A DNA stretch of 64,000 nucleotides from Rhizophagus irregularis. Its lineage: Eukaryota; Glomeromycota; Glomeromycetes; Glomerales; Glomeraceae. The stretch spans positions 4,216,001 through 4,280,000 of the forward strand of contig NC_089430.1 of assembly GCF_026210795.1 (NCBI RefSeq), given 5' to 3'. The notes beneath the pieces are model-generated. The model worked only from the letters and a program-made list of their open reading frames with translations. It was not told the origin of the DNA and made no database searches. This document shows, piece by piece, positions 11,851 through 24,157 of this stretch (its first letter is position 1; each line of letters opens with the position of its first letter). The position numbers were made by a program, and so were the translations under genes.

Positions 11851-13880
11851 ATTAATGTGTATTATCGTTATGGTACGTTCAAGAATAATAAGTCGAGAAC
11901 TTTTTCGGAATTCTAAGTATTGTAACTTAATTGTACCTTATAATATTATTTTTCTTTTAAATTATTTATGTATCATTTTATCCAATAAAATTTTTATTAT
12001 ATTTTATTTTTATTTTTATTTTTATTATCTTTATTTACCTTATTTTCTAATACCTTTTTTTTTTTAAACAAAAAAAAACAAATAATTTTGAAAAAATCCG
12101 TCAAAACCTTGATTTTTTTTTTTGAATAAAGATTTATAATTCGTTTTCTGCAAAACATTTTATATACAGATAAATATTTTAAAAATTATAAATCTATAAA
12201 AGGACAAGACGGACAAGACGGTGAGTTCATACAATGTCGCGATGATTCGATTGATTCGTCCATGTGCGTGGCGCAGCAAAATTTGATTATATGGTTAGGA
12301 AGTTCCTATCGCCTCGATAAATCAAGGTGGTTATCTGCTATTAAAAATGAAAAAGTTTTCTCCGGTGGTCAGTAATTTTTAGCTAGCAAAAGTCTTAAGT
12401 TCATTTGCCAAATTATTAAAAAAATAAAAAGTTTGACGTTAATTATTTCAAAATTAAGCTCCGGATTTTTAAAAACCTATAACATCAATTACGAAAAAAC
12501 GAAAGACGAAATCATTAATAATAATAATAATAAAAATCACATGATATAGTATTTATAACTATGGATGAGCTTATTTTCTGGTTAACCGGTTAAGGGTTAA
12601 TCGGTTAAGACCAAAATCATGGTCAGACTAAGTATATAGCTTTCCCAAACTTAAAAGTTTTAATTCCTTCATTAATATGCTAAAAGTATTAATCTTCCCA
12701 ACAGATAAATATGTGAATAAAATCAAAAATCGGTACAATTTGCTACCAAAAAAATTTCTAAAAAATTGTTTTAATAATAACTGGTTAATTAACCGTATAC
12801 TTAACATATATTAAAGAACCAAATATCAAATTAATCACGAAATTAAATTTAAGCTCTAAGGTGGATAACTTATGATAAAGTTTATTGATATTAAATAAAT
12901 TACAAAATATGTATTTTGATGAATTGATTAATATGTCATTTGAATAACAAAAATCAAAATTGAAACGAATAGAATCATGAGTTTTTAGCCTTACTTTAAA
13001 GTTTAAATAATTTAAATAATTTAAAAATGTTACATTTATGTTATAAGTTCATGATTTATTTGATTTTTTGATAACTAACGTTCTTAAAAAAAAAACGAAT
13101 GTCAAAATCTTTGATATTCTTATAACTTTTATAACTTGAAAAAAAAAATCGTGAAAGCTAAAATTTTATCTATTTCATCTATTAGAATTTTTGTTTTAGT
13201 TTTTATAGAAATTAAAATCTAAGTTTATTAAAAATGTTGTGTTATTCGAAATTTATTACTGTATTATAAGTGGGAATATTTTTATATGAGTAACATTTAA
13301 CAAATTTTATATATTGTACTATAACTATTGCCGTTAATATCTGAAATGATAAATTTGTACGATAGAAAATAAAAATTACTATTTGATAATATTAAAAATT
13401 TATTATAAATATAGAGTCTATTTTATAATAAAAATTCATCAATTATTATAGTAAGAATGAAACTACTTTTCTTACAGAAAGACGTTCACACCACTATTTT
13501 ATGCTACGCTGCTGCTTAACAAAATTAGTTTTGTATTATGTAGTTTATATTTCGAGTTGTGTTATTCTAGATAATTTTTTCCTGAAGTTAATATAATATT
13601 ATAACAAATTGAACTTTCTTATCTTTATCAATAAATTAATAGGTTAATTTTATGACTTGAAATTATACTCTAGCGTCTTTATTAGTATGACAATCACCTG
13701 TCGATTTGTATTACTGCGATGCCAATTTGATTGAAATGATTTCCTTTTTTATTCTCATTGAATATCCAAATTAAATTACGTATTTGGTAACACAATTTTT
13801 TTTTTTTTTATAATCGTGGAATTCTTTTTCACAAATTTGAAACAAACTTACTTACTTATAACAGAATTTATATTATAAAA
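11851..13880. other. Intergenic, repeat remnants, no gene seen
   Basis: About 12240-12440 is the inverted partner of 1470-1720. 12586-12630 contains GGTTAACCGGTTAAGG and GGTTAATCGGTTAAG motifs, echoed at about 12780 (GGTTAATTAACCG), probably a decayed MITE. 13320-13510 resembles 17330-17500, the 3' flank of the PD-(D/E)XK remnant. From about 13730 the sequence matches the upstream region of the inverted kinase copy. Confidence 0.5.
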
Positions 13881-15541
13881 ATGAGCTTTATTAATGAAAA
13901 TCAATTAGTATCTGAATTTGATAAATTAAATATTTCTGATAAAGATTCAAATCCTGTAAAAATTAATCATGAAAATTGTTATGACCCAGATAATAAAAAA
14001 TATTGGTGTAAAGAATGTGTTCCTCATTGCATAATTGAAGGATGGACCAGCAGTGGAAATGATGATATTGATAATCTTATCAAGGATTCGATTTATAATG
14101 CAAGTAAATTTTATAATAGTAAAGATAGTAAATGGTATCCATCATTTCTTGAATGGGTTCCATTTGATAGATTTGAAGATATGAAACAAATAGGTGAAGG
14201 TGGATTTGCAAAAGTGTATTCTGCAACTTGGATTGATGGTACAGCAAAATACATCAGACAAGATGATGGAAATTGGATAAAAAAAGGACCTGAATCCATG
14301 AAAGTTGCCTTGAAAATGCTAAATGGATTACAGAATATGTCAGCTGATTTTTCAAATGAGGTAATTTTCACATGACATGTACTTATTTTAATTTTAAAAA
14401 AATATTAAAATTTATTTAATTTATTTTAATTTGAATAATAATAGCTTAAAACACATTGGAAATTAAATTGCTTACAAGCAGATTCTTTAAAATTTTATGG
14501 AATAACTAAAGATCCAGAAACTGAAGAAATTATGATGATTATGAAATATGCAAAGGAAGGAAATTTGAGAAATGTTCTTTCAAGCAATTTTAACAAAATT
14601 TTATGGGAAGAGAAAATTAGATATTTATACTTTTCAGCAAATGACCTTAAAATTTTACATAAATTAGGATATTTTCATAAAGATTTTCATAGTGGAAATA
14701 TATTAAATATTGGTGGTACTTCTTATATTTCAGATTTTGGATTATCTAGACCATCAAATGAACAGAAATCATCAGATAGTAATAAAATAGTTGGTGTGTT
14801 GCCATATATTGCTCCAGAAGTTTTAAATGGAGAACCATATACATTATCTTCTGACATTTATAGCTTTGGTGTAGTTATGGCTGAATTATCATCTGGAAAA
14901 CCTCCTTTTTATAAAAGAAAACATGATGGTGGCTTAGCATTAGAAATATGTAATGGACTCAGACCAGAATTTGGAAAAGGAACTCCTGAAATTTATAAGA
15001 AATTAGCTCATAGATGTATGAATGCTAATCCAAATCAAAGACCAACAGCCAATGAATTACGCGAAATATTAATTTGTTGGAATAGTTATTTGACGGATTT
15101 AGGTAAAGATGAAAAATTTGGATATAAAAGAGAAGAAGTTAAAGCTGTATTTGAAGAAGCTGATAAAGAAATACCAAATATTTCAACCTCATATGAAAAA
15201 AAACCTGATGCTATTTATACTAGTAGAACATTTACATTTAAAAATTTGTCAAAACCCATTAATTCATCTTTTATTGCTACCACATATCTTAATGAAGAAG
15301 ATAATGAAGGTATTAAATTTTATGTTATTTTGTACAAATTTTATAAAAATAATTAAGATAATGAATAATTTTATTTATTATAATAGGTTGTCAGGATTCT
15401 CAATTAGTTGGCTTAGAGATTTCTAGCTCATTAAAACTAAAAGGTGAGTATAGTAACTTATTACCTTCAGTTTATCTGTTTTTATGATGTTAAAATAAAC
15501 TAATGTTTTTTTAAATAATAGATAATGATGTTGATAACTAA
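13881..15541 (+). CDS. Protein kinase, TKL-like Rhizophagus-type, copy 1
   Basis: Exons are 13881-14360, 14445-15309, 15387-15443 and 15522-15541, giving 473 aa. All junctions are GT/AG and in frame. The N-terminus has C43-x2-C46 and 'GWTSSGNDDID', a pre-kinase signature seen in many Glomeromycotina kinases. Kinase motifs follow: glycine loop I104-GEGGFAKVY, lysine K145 in VALK, catalytic H-K-D240-F-H-S-G-N245, D257-F-G, A-P-E285 and DIYSFG. All residues needed for catalysis are present, with HKD replacing HRD. The tail ends 'CQDSQLVGLE...DNDVDN' across two tiny 3' exons. It is nearly identical to the inverted copy at 21236-22867. It is likely a cytosolic Ser/Thr signalling kinase; the substrate is unknown. 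The 5' block TTTATATTATAAAA directly before the ATG is conserved in both copies. Confidence 0.88.
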
Positions 15542-16768
15542 GCGAATCAAATTCAAAATTTTTACCTAAATATTGTTTTTTTATGGTAAGGAATGTAGAT
15601 TTTTTTTATAAATGTATTATATATTAAAGGAAAAATTTACTTTATGACTTCATAATTATTTTATTTCTTGCTTTGGTTTTATTGTTATTCTCATTCTAGT
15701 TTGTCCAATAATTTGATTATTTGATTCTATGAGTTATTTTACTTAAATAATAAAAAATCAATAAATTATATCTTTCGAAATAATAAATTTGGGTATTCAC
15801 AGAAAATTAACACAATAATCGTTATTAATAGTTAAGAACAAAAATAATATTAGATTTATTTTATTTTATCAAATATTCTATGAACGTTCAATATCAATAA
15901 GCAGTTCACCAAATGCAATTAAGAGTCAGTCTTTGCGTAATAATAATTTCATTTAAATAATATATCTTATTATATATCATAATATTATTAAGATGTTTGT
16001 TTATAATGACATTTATTCCTTTATAGAAATCACTCCAATTTTTTTTATGAATCGCATAAAAATCACAAAAAAGTTGAAGAAAGGAATGTACAGTAAATAA
16101 ATAATAATTGTTACTTAAAGTATCTGTTAAAAATTACATTTCAGTAAAAATTATTTTTAAATTTATAACGATAATATTAATAGAGATGAAATAAAAGGGG
16201 TATGATTTTAGTACATAATTTGATAAATTTATATCATTTATTCTTTATTATTTATTTATTTATTTTTAATGAAATTTATCAAAATTTATATACTATTTTA
16301 TTTAGACAAGTTAGGAAACAAAGAATTTTATTTATTTCAATGATTTCCACGTTCAATAGATAAATTATTTTTATTATCCAACATAACTGTACAATCATTA
16401 TTTTATTCTTACATTTAAATCATAATTTATTAGAGAATAATAATTTATTCAAATTAAAGAATAAAAATTCCCATTTTATAGCTAACTTTAATTGTGTGAA
16501 ATATGTTTAATTTTTTAGAAATTTTAATGAATTTGTATATAAAGAATTTATCTAGTATATATATATGTACAGTATTATTACGCATTTTTATTGGTAATAT
16601 GTTACATAAAAATGTACTATATATTAATACATAAAATATTTAATATTCTCAAGCGAAGAGTTTCAGTTTTTATAATTGTTCAAAATATTAATTTTATTTT
16701 TCTATGCTCAACCTTTCTAATTTTTCTCTTATTATAAAAATTAAACTGTTACTTTTTATTACAATATA
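15542..16768. other. Intergenic, AT-rich, no gene seen
   Basis: No frame above 60 codons and no recognisable motif. It is extremely AT-rich with many TTTATTTA-type runs. Confidence 0.5.
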
Positions 16769-17126
16769 CACAGTGAAATTCGATCTTCAATAAACCAGAT
16801 TCGGGCTTAAACCGGATTTTTTTGCTGGAACCAAATCACGTATATTGAAATACTTTTGAGTTTACTAGTAAAATCTCAAATTTTCTTTTATCGTAGCACG
16901 TGATCATATACCAATAATTTAAGCAACGTGATGCGGTAAATCTTAATTTTGGCCTGAATTATAAAAATCTTAATTCTGGCTGAAATTATACTATATTACT
17001 TATATATTCAATTAAAAATATTTTAATCCAGTATAATAGTTTTAATATATGGAAATTTTTTCGCTATACGAGAAACCGGATATTTTTAGTGGAACCGATA
17101 AATCCAGTTTATTGAATTTCACTTTG
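16769..17126. mobile_element. Tc1/mariner-pogo-type MITE, diverged copy
   Basis: It begins CACAGTGAAATTCGAT after TA and ends TTGAATTTCACTTTG before TA (TA at 16767-16768 and 17127-17128). It is a shorter, decayed relative of 23253-23775 and shares internal blocks such as 'gctggaaccaaatcacgtata' and the 'cttaattctggctgaa' region. TA target duplication and CAGT-type ends fit Tc1/mariner (pogo-like) elements. No transposase. Confidence 0.75.
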
Positions 17127-17481
17127 TAAATATTTCATTTCTAAAACTTGATTTTCATTGACTTTTTTTACATCAATCTTCCAAGGTTGTTACAGGCAGC
17201 CAGACTCAAAATTTTATTTATTTTATGTATTTATAAAGAATAATAATCTAGCACTAAAGGCTAAAAAAAAAATTGCAAAAAATTATTGGTTAATAACTTT
17301 GAAAAATAAATGACGAACCATTGTATGTATTGCTAAAATCTGAAATGATTTTAGATTTGTCAGATAGAAAAAGAAAATTATTTAAAAATAATGAATATTT
17401 TATTATGAAATAATATATTTTATAACAAAACTTCATCAATTTTTATAGTAAAAATATAACTACTTAGACGCTCAATACTAT

Positions 17482-18290
17482 TCATGTGTGGCTTCTCTTC
17501 AGAGTTCCTCTGGAGTTAAGTTGTTCATTAAATATCCATAGTAATTGTCCAAAAAGTTCCTCTACACGAGGAGTCAAAGTAGCTTTATTTAACCCTGGCT
17601 CAGACAGAGGCAAAATGATTGGTGTTAAAGAACTTTTGAACACTTCTATTGGTCGATCGTTATTATCAATACCATATAAAACACTTGGAGAGTCGTGATT
17701 ATTTTTTCGATTCTTCTGAAAGGCGGACTGCAATTGTATGATGTTTTGCCCTACCCCGTGATCCACGTCCACTTTTTTGGCTTCTGTGATCAAAATATAC
17801 TTATTGTTAACCATGATCGTCCAATCCACAGGTCCATGTCCATAGCTTCCTACTAATTCATGCTCAGGATATATTTTGATCGAATTTTGAAAAAAATAAG
17901 CCACTCCGTGAAGAATAGGTGATATGTATTCCCTCCTTGACGCTTCATTAGCAGTAGCTACGTTCGGAGAAGTTTTTTGAACCATCAATAGGCTTTCCAC
18001 AATAACGTCTATTGTTTTCTTATAATCTGAGAAATTCATAGTTGAGCCTTCGTATGTTGGCAATTGTTCCCAGCTATCACCTCCAAGTTTAAAAAGCTTT
18101 TTACATCAGTAAAGTGCCATGAAGAAAAGGGTTTTTGGGAAGTCTCGATTGTTAAATGTAATTCTACATCGAAGAATTCCGCCCAGATAATTTCTACTAA
18201 CACTGCGTCATCCGTTAACAGAATAGAACCAGAGCTTTTAGTCTCGTGATTAACGTTTATATCTTCATCTTTCAACTCATTAAAGAACTT
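17482..18290 (-). pseudogene. PD-(D/E)XK nuclease-like gene remnant, frameshifted and 5'-truncated
   Basis: A 193-codon frame (17482-18060, no good ATG at its start) has a PD-(D/E)XK-like pattern. Counting from its first codon these are E45, then GPVD80W, then ILITE94-A-K96, followed by a conserved-looking 'GVGQNIIQLQSA' helix. The upstream part (FFNEL... to ...VKSFLN) is in another frame and joins only if one base is restored in the run near 18085. Its 5' end, preceded by an AG acceptor-like site at about 18290, stops where homology to the 3CxxC upstream region begins. No N-terminal exon is visible. Such domains occur as C-termini of Crinkler-type fungal proteins, but nothing here proves that link. 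Function of the ancestor is probably DNA binding or cleavage (inference). Confidence 0.55.
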
Positions 18291-18964
18291 TAATATAAAA
18301 GAGAAATATATTAGAAATTTAAAGAAATTGCAAAAAAAAAAAATTAATAAATTATCATCTACCCAAAAAGATCATCTCGTCTTAAATTTCATATTTTACG
18401 TTATTGTGATTATCACTTCGCTACTAACTTAAAAATTTTTATAGAAATTTTATAAAAAAAGAAAATAATATTACAAAAGGTTTCAAATGTCAAATGAAAT
18501 TCGATCTTGCTATTACAAAAATGTCAAAATACCAAATAAATATGCATACGAAAATACGAAAATAAGTCAAATGACCAGTTCATCTCCAAACACTGCTGTG
18601 TAGACCATAATTTAACCTTTTTTTAAAGTTTATAAAGTTTATGAATTTTTTCAGCCAATTTTTTTATATCAGTAGTTTTTTTTTTCTTTACGACCAGTTT
18701 ACACTTGAAAAATATAATATTTTCAACTGAATACGAATAATAGTATATTTACTTTGTCATACAGTATTAGATTTTTTTTTTTTTTTTTTGTTGATTGCAA
18801 ATTATGATAACCAAAAAAATGTCCTGATAATTTAATGTATCTTCTTAAGGGAAAGGAAAAATATTTATAAATTTCATAAATGAACAAAATGTTAATCAAG
18901 AATAAAATTTTTTTTATCGTATCATAATATAAATAAAATTTAATAATAATATTTTTTCTCGTAG

Positions 18965-20215
18965 ATTACAAAAAGTATAGAAACCTATCCCCAAAAAAAT
19001 GAATATGACAGTGTGGTTGTTAGTTGGTCATGTTTATGTTCAGACACTTCAAAGTCAATAACTTGTTTGCCGGAATCATTTAGAGAGTAACTAGAAAAAA
19101 ATCCGAACCATTTTTATATGTACTGTCGAAATTGTAATAAAATGTATCGGATCTTTAATGTACGATAAATACTGTATAATTTATGTCATGTTAATGAAGT
19201 TTAATCACAATTTTACTGTCTGATATCTTTATTGTTTAATAGATTTCCTGAAGTACATTATCTTACAAACTACAATCGGGAATATTTTACAAACTTTATG
19301 AATGAAAAATAAAAAGAATTTTTTTTTAAAAAAAAAAGAAAAAGAAAATGTGAAAAAAAAATCGAATTTTAATATTGTTCTTTACAGGTTAATAAAATCA
19401 TCTTTTACCTAAAATATCTAATCTGGTACAATAAATACGAAGTGTGTGCCATTTGGTCATGTGAATTCTCAAGTGAGCGCGAAAAATCTTTTAATGCGAA
19501 TAATTTTAGAAAATTTTAATATGCTCTAGAAAGAGAAAAAGACTTTTTCTAGAAGAATTGTTCGGAATCCCACAATAAATGTCAGATCTCGAGTTTCCAT
19601 TTGCTGAAGCGAAGACCTTACAGAACATACAGAGTTGATGAATTGTGTTTGGTTTGTATTAATTTTATTTTATATTTTATATATTAGTAATTAAAAGTGT
19701 ATTCATTCATTTTTACGAAATGTAATTTACTTTTCGTTAAAGATTACGAAATCGTTCGTCATCTGATCGATAATAATCGATCATTGGAAATGCCGTCACG
19801 AACTACGATGTAAAATGGACATAAATGGAAATGTCAACATGATCCTAAATGTAAATGGTCTGTGGTGTATGTTCCAACGTAGTAGAAACAAAGAGTGTAA
19901 ATGTAAAAAGAAATGTGATTGGAAATGTAAAGATCTATTGACAAATAAAAACAAGTGGCAATGTGAGGATAGATTATGTAGATGTCAACAACAATACAAC
20001 ATAAAATGGTTAAATAAAATGGAGTTGTCAACGTGATCAAAAATGTGAAACTGAACGGAAATGCCAACGGGATTGGTTATGCTTAAATGAATGGAAAAGT
20101 GAAGAATATACTCATGAATTACTCAATGAGTGCCTAAAAAAATCACAAAGTGAACAAGAACCAATTTTTTAAAAAGGGCTGAGGTCATGTGCACATTCCG
20201 ATGGGCTAATTTAAT
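18965..20215 (+). pseudogene. Dead duplicate of the 3CxxC-like gene
   Basis: Exon order and intron positions match 9974-11325. The first block (18965 onward, 'NEYDSVVVSWSCLCS') hits a stop right after 'PESFRE'. The next block begins ATT TCC TGA, a second stop. The third block ('YEVCAIWSCEFSSERE') is cut by a TAA soon after. The W-x-C array is present but out of frame or shortened. No match to the final 3CxxC exon is seen. Upstream homology starts at about 18350, so regulatory DNA was copied as well. Confidence 0.8.
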
Positions 20216-20254
20216 GAAATTTTAACTTCTTAGAAATTTTATCAATTTTATCGG

Positions 20255-20420
20255 CTTTTTATTCTTTTTTTTTTCAAAACCGATTTTTTCAAATTTTTTT
20301 TTTTGGTTTTTTCTCAACTTAAATTTTTTTTTTCAAATATTAATTTTCCTTTTTCAGTTTTCTTTTTCAAATTGAAATTTTTTTTTCACTTGGTTTTTTT
20401 TCAACCCGAAAAAATGTGGT
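20255..20420. repeat. Low-complexity T-rich tract with 'aaccgaattttt' motifs
   Basis: Long T runs are interspersed with AAACCGATTTTTTCAAA-like words. The same kind of tract occurs at about 24500-24860 and 46700-46940, and briefly at 27600-27660. No gene. Confidence 0.5.
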
Positions 20421-20689
20421 TTATTCCATTCTAGGTTTGGATCGATGATTAGATTGATGCTGCAGGGGCACTTTCTTTTTTCCTATTACTAATGCTTTCC
20501 CCTTAATAATTTTTTTTTTTGTTCCTTTCATCTCTTAGGTTTGGATCGAGATCATTGCTGCGAAATAATTGAAATAAATATATATTGTTATGTTTTAATG
20601 AATTATAATCTTTTAATATTTAGAATAAATATAAATACTAGTATATAATCACTAAAATTATATATTAATTTATTGTATAGCTTAAGTCC

Positions 20690-20725
20690 ATTGATCCTAG
20701 TGCGAAGCAACGGGCGACTGCTAGT
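20690..20725 (+). mobile_element. Possible Helitron 3' terminus
   Basis: The sequence TGCGAAGCAACGGGCGACTG is followed by CTAG and then T. Helitrons end in a short hairpin followed by CTRR and insert before T; GTGCGAAGCACGGG-like hairpins are common in their ends. Here the stem is degenerate (TGC-gaa-GCA). If real, the element would lie to the left, over the pseudogenes at 17482-20215. A 5' TC end was not identified. Confidence 0.4.
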
Positions 20726-20763
20726 TAGCTACTATAAAAATTCATAATTTAAATAACAATAAA

Positions 20764-20914
20764 ATAAAATATGTACTCATCAGAAACCTTTTCAAATATT
20801 TCAAGGCAATCAATTTTAATGATAGGAACGTGCCAGCAATAACATTAATATGAGCGGTATGAGCCTCTAGCATTTTAAGTGTCTTCTACAATATATTTTC
20901 CATTATGCAAAGAA
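20764..20914 (-). pseudogene. NmrA-like gene fragment (exon 2 piece)
   Basis: This resembles 36030-36180, the end of exon 2 of the intact NmrA-like gene, including the donor-like GTGAGTAC region (here altered). Several indels and substitutions break the frame. No neighbouring exons are attached. Confidence 0.75.
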
Positions 20915-21235
20915 GATTTTATTTTTTATTTATTTTTAAATCAGAAAATAAAAATTTATTTATTTTATTATTTTACTTTATAATTTAACATGCTGAGTGA
21001 CCTCCGTTTTTCACTATCATTATAAAGACCTTAATTTTGCTTTGGACGATAAAAAATTACGTAACTTATTCCAATAATTGTGAATACTCTTAATAATTTT
21101 TAATAAAAATTTAATCGTAATATTCCTTTAAAAGTTTCTTATGTAAAACCATCATATAATAAAATATAGTTTAGGCTATAAAATAAATATACTAAATAAT
21201 TTTTTAAAAAAAAAAAAATTGTGAATATAAATTAT

Positions 21236-22867
21236 TTAGTTATCACTATTGTCTTCTATTATTAAAAATTAATAAAACATTAGTACATTTTATTTTATAT
21301 CATAAAATTAATATCATAAATATATAGTTGATTATATTTACCTTCTAATTTTGATGTATTAGGAACCTCTAAGTCAACTAATTGAGAATCTTGACAACCT
21401 ATCATAATAAATAAAATTAAACATTATCTTAATTATTTTATAAAATTTAAAAAATATAATATAGTAAAATGTACCTTCATTATCTTCTTCATTAAGATAT
21501 GTAGTAGCAATAAAAGATGAATTAATGGGTTTTGACAAATTACTGAATGTAAATGCTCTACTAGTATAAATAGCATCAGGTTTTTTTTCATATGAGGTTG
21601 AAATATTTGGTATTTCTTTATCAGCTTCTTCAAATACAGCTTTAACTTCTTCTCCTTTATATCCATATTTTTCATTATCTTTATAATTATCCCAACAATT
21701 TAATATTTCTTCTAATTCATTGGCTATTGGTCTTTGATTTGGATTAGCATTCATACATCTATGAGCTAATTTCTTATAAATTTCAGGAGTTCCTTTTCCA
21801 AATTCTGGTCTGAGTCCATTACATATTTCTAATGCTAAGCCACCATCATGTTTTCTTTTATAAAAAGGAGGTTTTCCAGATGATAATTCAGTCATAACTA
21901 CACCAAAGCTATAAATGTCAGAAGATAATGTATATGGTTCTCCATTTAAAACTTCTGGAGCAATATATGGCAACACACCAACTATTTTATTACTATCTGA
22001 TGATTTCTGTTCATTTGATGGTCTAGATAATCCAAAATCTGAAATATAAGAATAACCCCTAATATTTAATATATTTCCACTATGAAAATCTTTATGAAAA
22101 TATCCTAATTCATGTAAGTATTTAAGGTCTAGTGCTGAACATTGTAAATAAGTTATTTTCTCATCCCATAAAATTTTATTAAAATTACTTGAAAGAAAAT
22201 TTCTCAAATTTCCATTATTTGCATATTGTATAATTATCATAATTTCTTCAGTTTCTGGATCTTTGGTTATTCCATAAAATTTTAAAGAATTACCTTGTAA
22301 GCAATTTAATTTCCAATGCGTTTTAAGCTATTATTATTTAAATTAAAATAAATTAAATAAATTTTAATGTTTTTTAAAATTAAAATAAGTACATGTTAAA
22401 AAAAATACCTCATTTAAAAGATCAGATGACATATTCTGTGATCCATTTAGCCGTTTCAAAGCAACTTGTATGGGTTCAGGTTCTTCTTTTATCCAATTTC
22501 CGTCATCTTGTTTAATGTATTTTGCCATACCATCGATCCAAGTCGCAGAATACACTTTTGCAAATCCACCTTCACCTATTTGTTTCATATCTTCAAATCT
22601 ATCAAATGGAACCCATTCAAGAAATATTGGATAATCATAGCTTTTCCTTATGTTATAAATCGAATCCTTGATAAAATTATCAATATCATCATTTCCACTG
22701 GTCCATCCTTCAATTATGCAACGAGGAACACATTCTTCACACCAAAATATATAATTATCTGGGTCGTAACAATTTTCATGATTAATTTTTACGGGATTAG
22801 AATCTTTATCAGAAATATTTAATATATCAAATTCAGATACTAATTGATTTTCATTACTAAAGCTCAT
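21236..22867 (-). CDS. Protein kinase, TKL-like Rhizophagus-type, copy 2 (inverted)
   Basis: Exons on the minus strand are 22867-22409, 22327-21475, 21398-21342 and 21255-21236, giving 462 aa. The layout is identical to copy 1, with GT/AG junctions and the same phases. Motifs present are C-x2-C in WCEEC, SGNDDID, glycine loop GEGGFAKVY, lysine K138 in VALK, HKD233FHSGN238, D250FG, APE and DIYSFG. The tail is 'CQDSQLVDLEVPNTSKLE...DNSDN'. Exon 1 is 7 codons shorter than in copy 1 and is the most diverged part; exon 2 is almost identical. The duplicated block spans about 13730-15545 and 21236-23010, so it includes the promoter. Catalytic residues are intact, so both copies may be active. Confidence 0.88.
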
Positions 22868-23252
22868 TTTTATAATATAAATTCTGTTAGAAGTAAATAA
22901 GTTTGTTTCAAAGAATTTTACGTTGCAAAAAAAAAAAATTGGCGTTACTTTTATATTTAACTAAATTCGGATATTCAATGAATCAATGAAGATAAAAAGG
23001 AATTATCTTAACCAAAATTGTCATGGTAGGATTGACAATTCAAATATAGATCGTCACACTATTATAAAAGTGTTTTAAATTACAAAAAAATTTTGTTAAT
23101 TTTATTGATAGGTGAAATGTAACTTTTTAAAGCCGAATTAGATTATACTCCTATTTATTAACTTGGTTTACAAATTTGGGAAACCTTCTTCGTTATTAAA
23201 CTAGTAGTAAATGGGGTAACATTCGTCATTTATTATACTTTTAAAAAATATA

Positions 23253-23775
23253 CACAGTGAAATTCGATAAACCGGATATTTGATAAACCGGATTTAGGCC
23301 TAAACCGGACTTTTTTGCTGGAACCAAATCACGTATATTAAAATAGGCTCGATATACCGGAGTTTACTAGTAAAAGCTCGATATTCGCTATAACGGATCA
23401 ATTTTTTAACCAGCTATAGTAAAAATGATTCGATGAACCGGATCACGTGACTTGTAACCAATAAAATTTAAGTAACGTGATTCGGTAAATCTTAAATTTG
23501 GCCGGAATTATAAAAATCTTAATTCCGGCTGAAGTTAAGTATTACTTATATATTCAATTAAAATATTTTATATTCATTTTCATGACCTCTATAACTTAAA
23601 ACTAGATGAAAAAATCAAATTATAGTGTATATTAGTTTTATTAGCATGAAAATTTTTTAAAAATTCAATACAATAGATTTTCAATATATCGAAATTTTTT
23701 CGCTAAACCGGATATCCCGATAAACCGGATATTTTTAGTGGAACCGATAGATCCGGTTTATCGAATTTCACTGTG
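23253..23775. mobile_element. Tc1/mariner-pogo-type MITE with TA duplication
   Basis: Perfect terminal inverted repeats of about 25 bp start CACAGTGAAATTCGATAAAC at 23253 and end as the complement at 23775. TA lies on each side (23251-23252, 23776-23777). The 523-bp body repeats GATAAACCGGAT words near both ends and carries a CACGTG at 23444. It has no transposase frame. It sits just upstream of the inverted kinase duplication. Confidence 0.9.
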
Positions 23776-24157
23776 TACTTAACTCGCACATGTAATAAAT
23801 AAAAAAATATTTATATTATATTATTACGAGACCCTCTAATTTTATATTGTATCATCTGTTAAAATTTCCTAATAAATAAATAATAGGATGAAAACAATTT
23901 ATATTATTTTTAATTCGTAAATTTATGGTAGGTAATATAACTAAGAATATTATCACCATTTTTTATTTACCAAAATATTCCTTGGAAAACTTTAAAATAT
24001 ACAACTCGAAGTATGAACTACAAAATATGATCCAGATTTACTGACAAAATGGGAGGAGCTTTTATAATTTTTATAATGCATCAACATTATTCCCTTATTT
24101 TTGAGGAAACAAATAAATTGATTAAATTTAATAATACGATAAATTACAACGTTTGTT

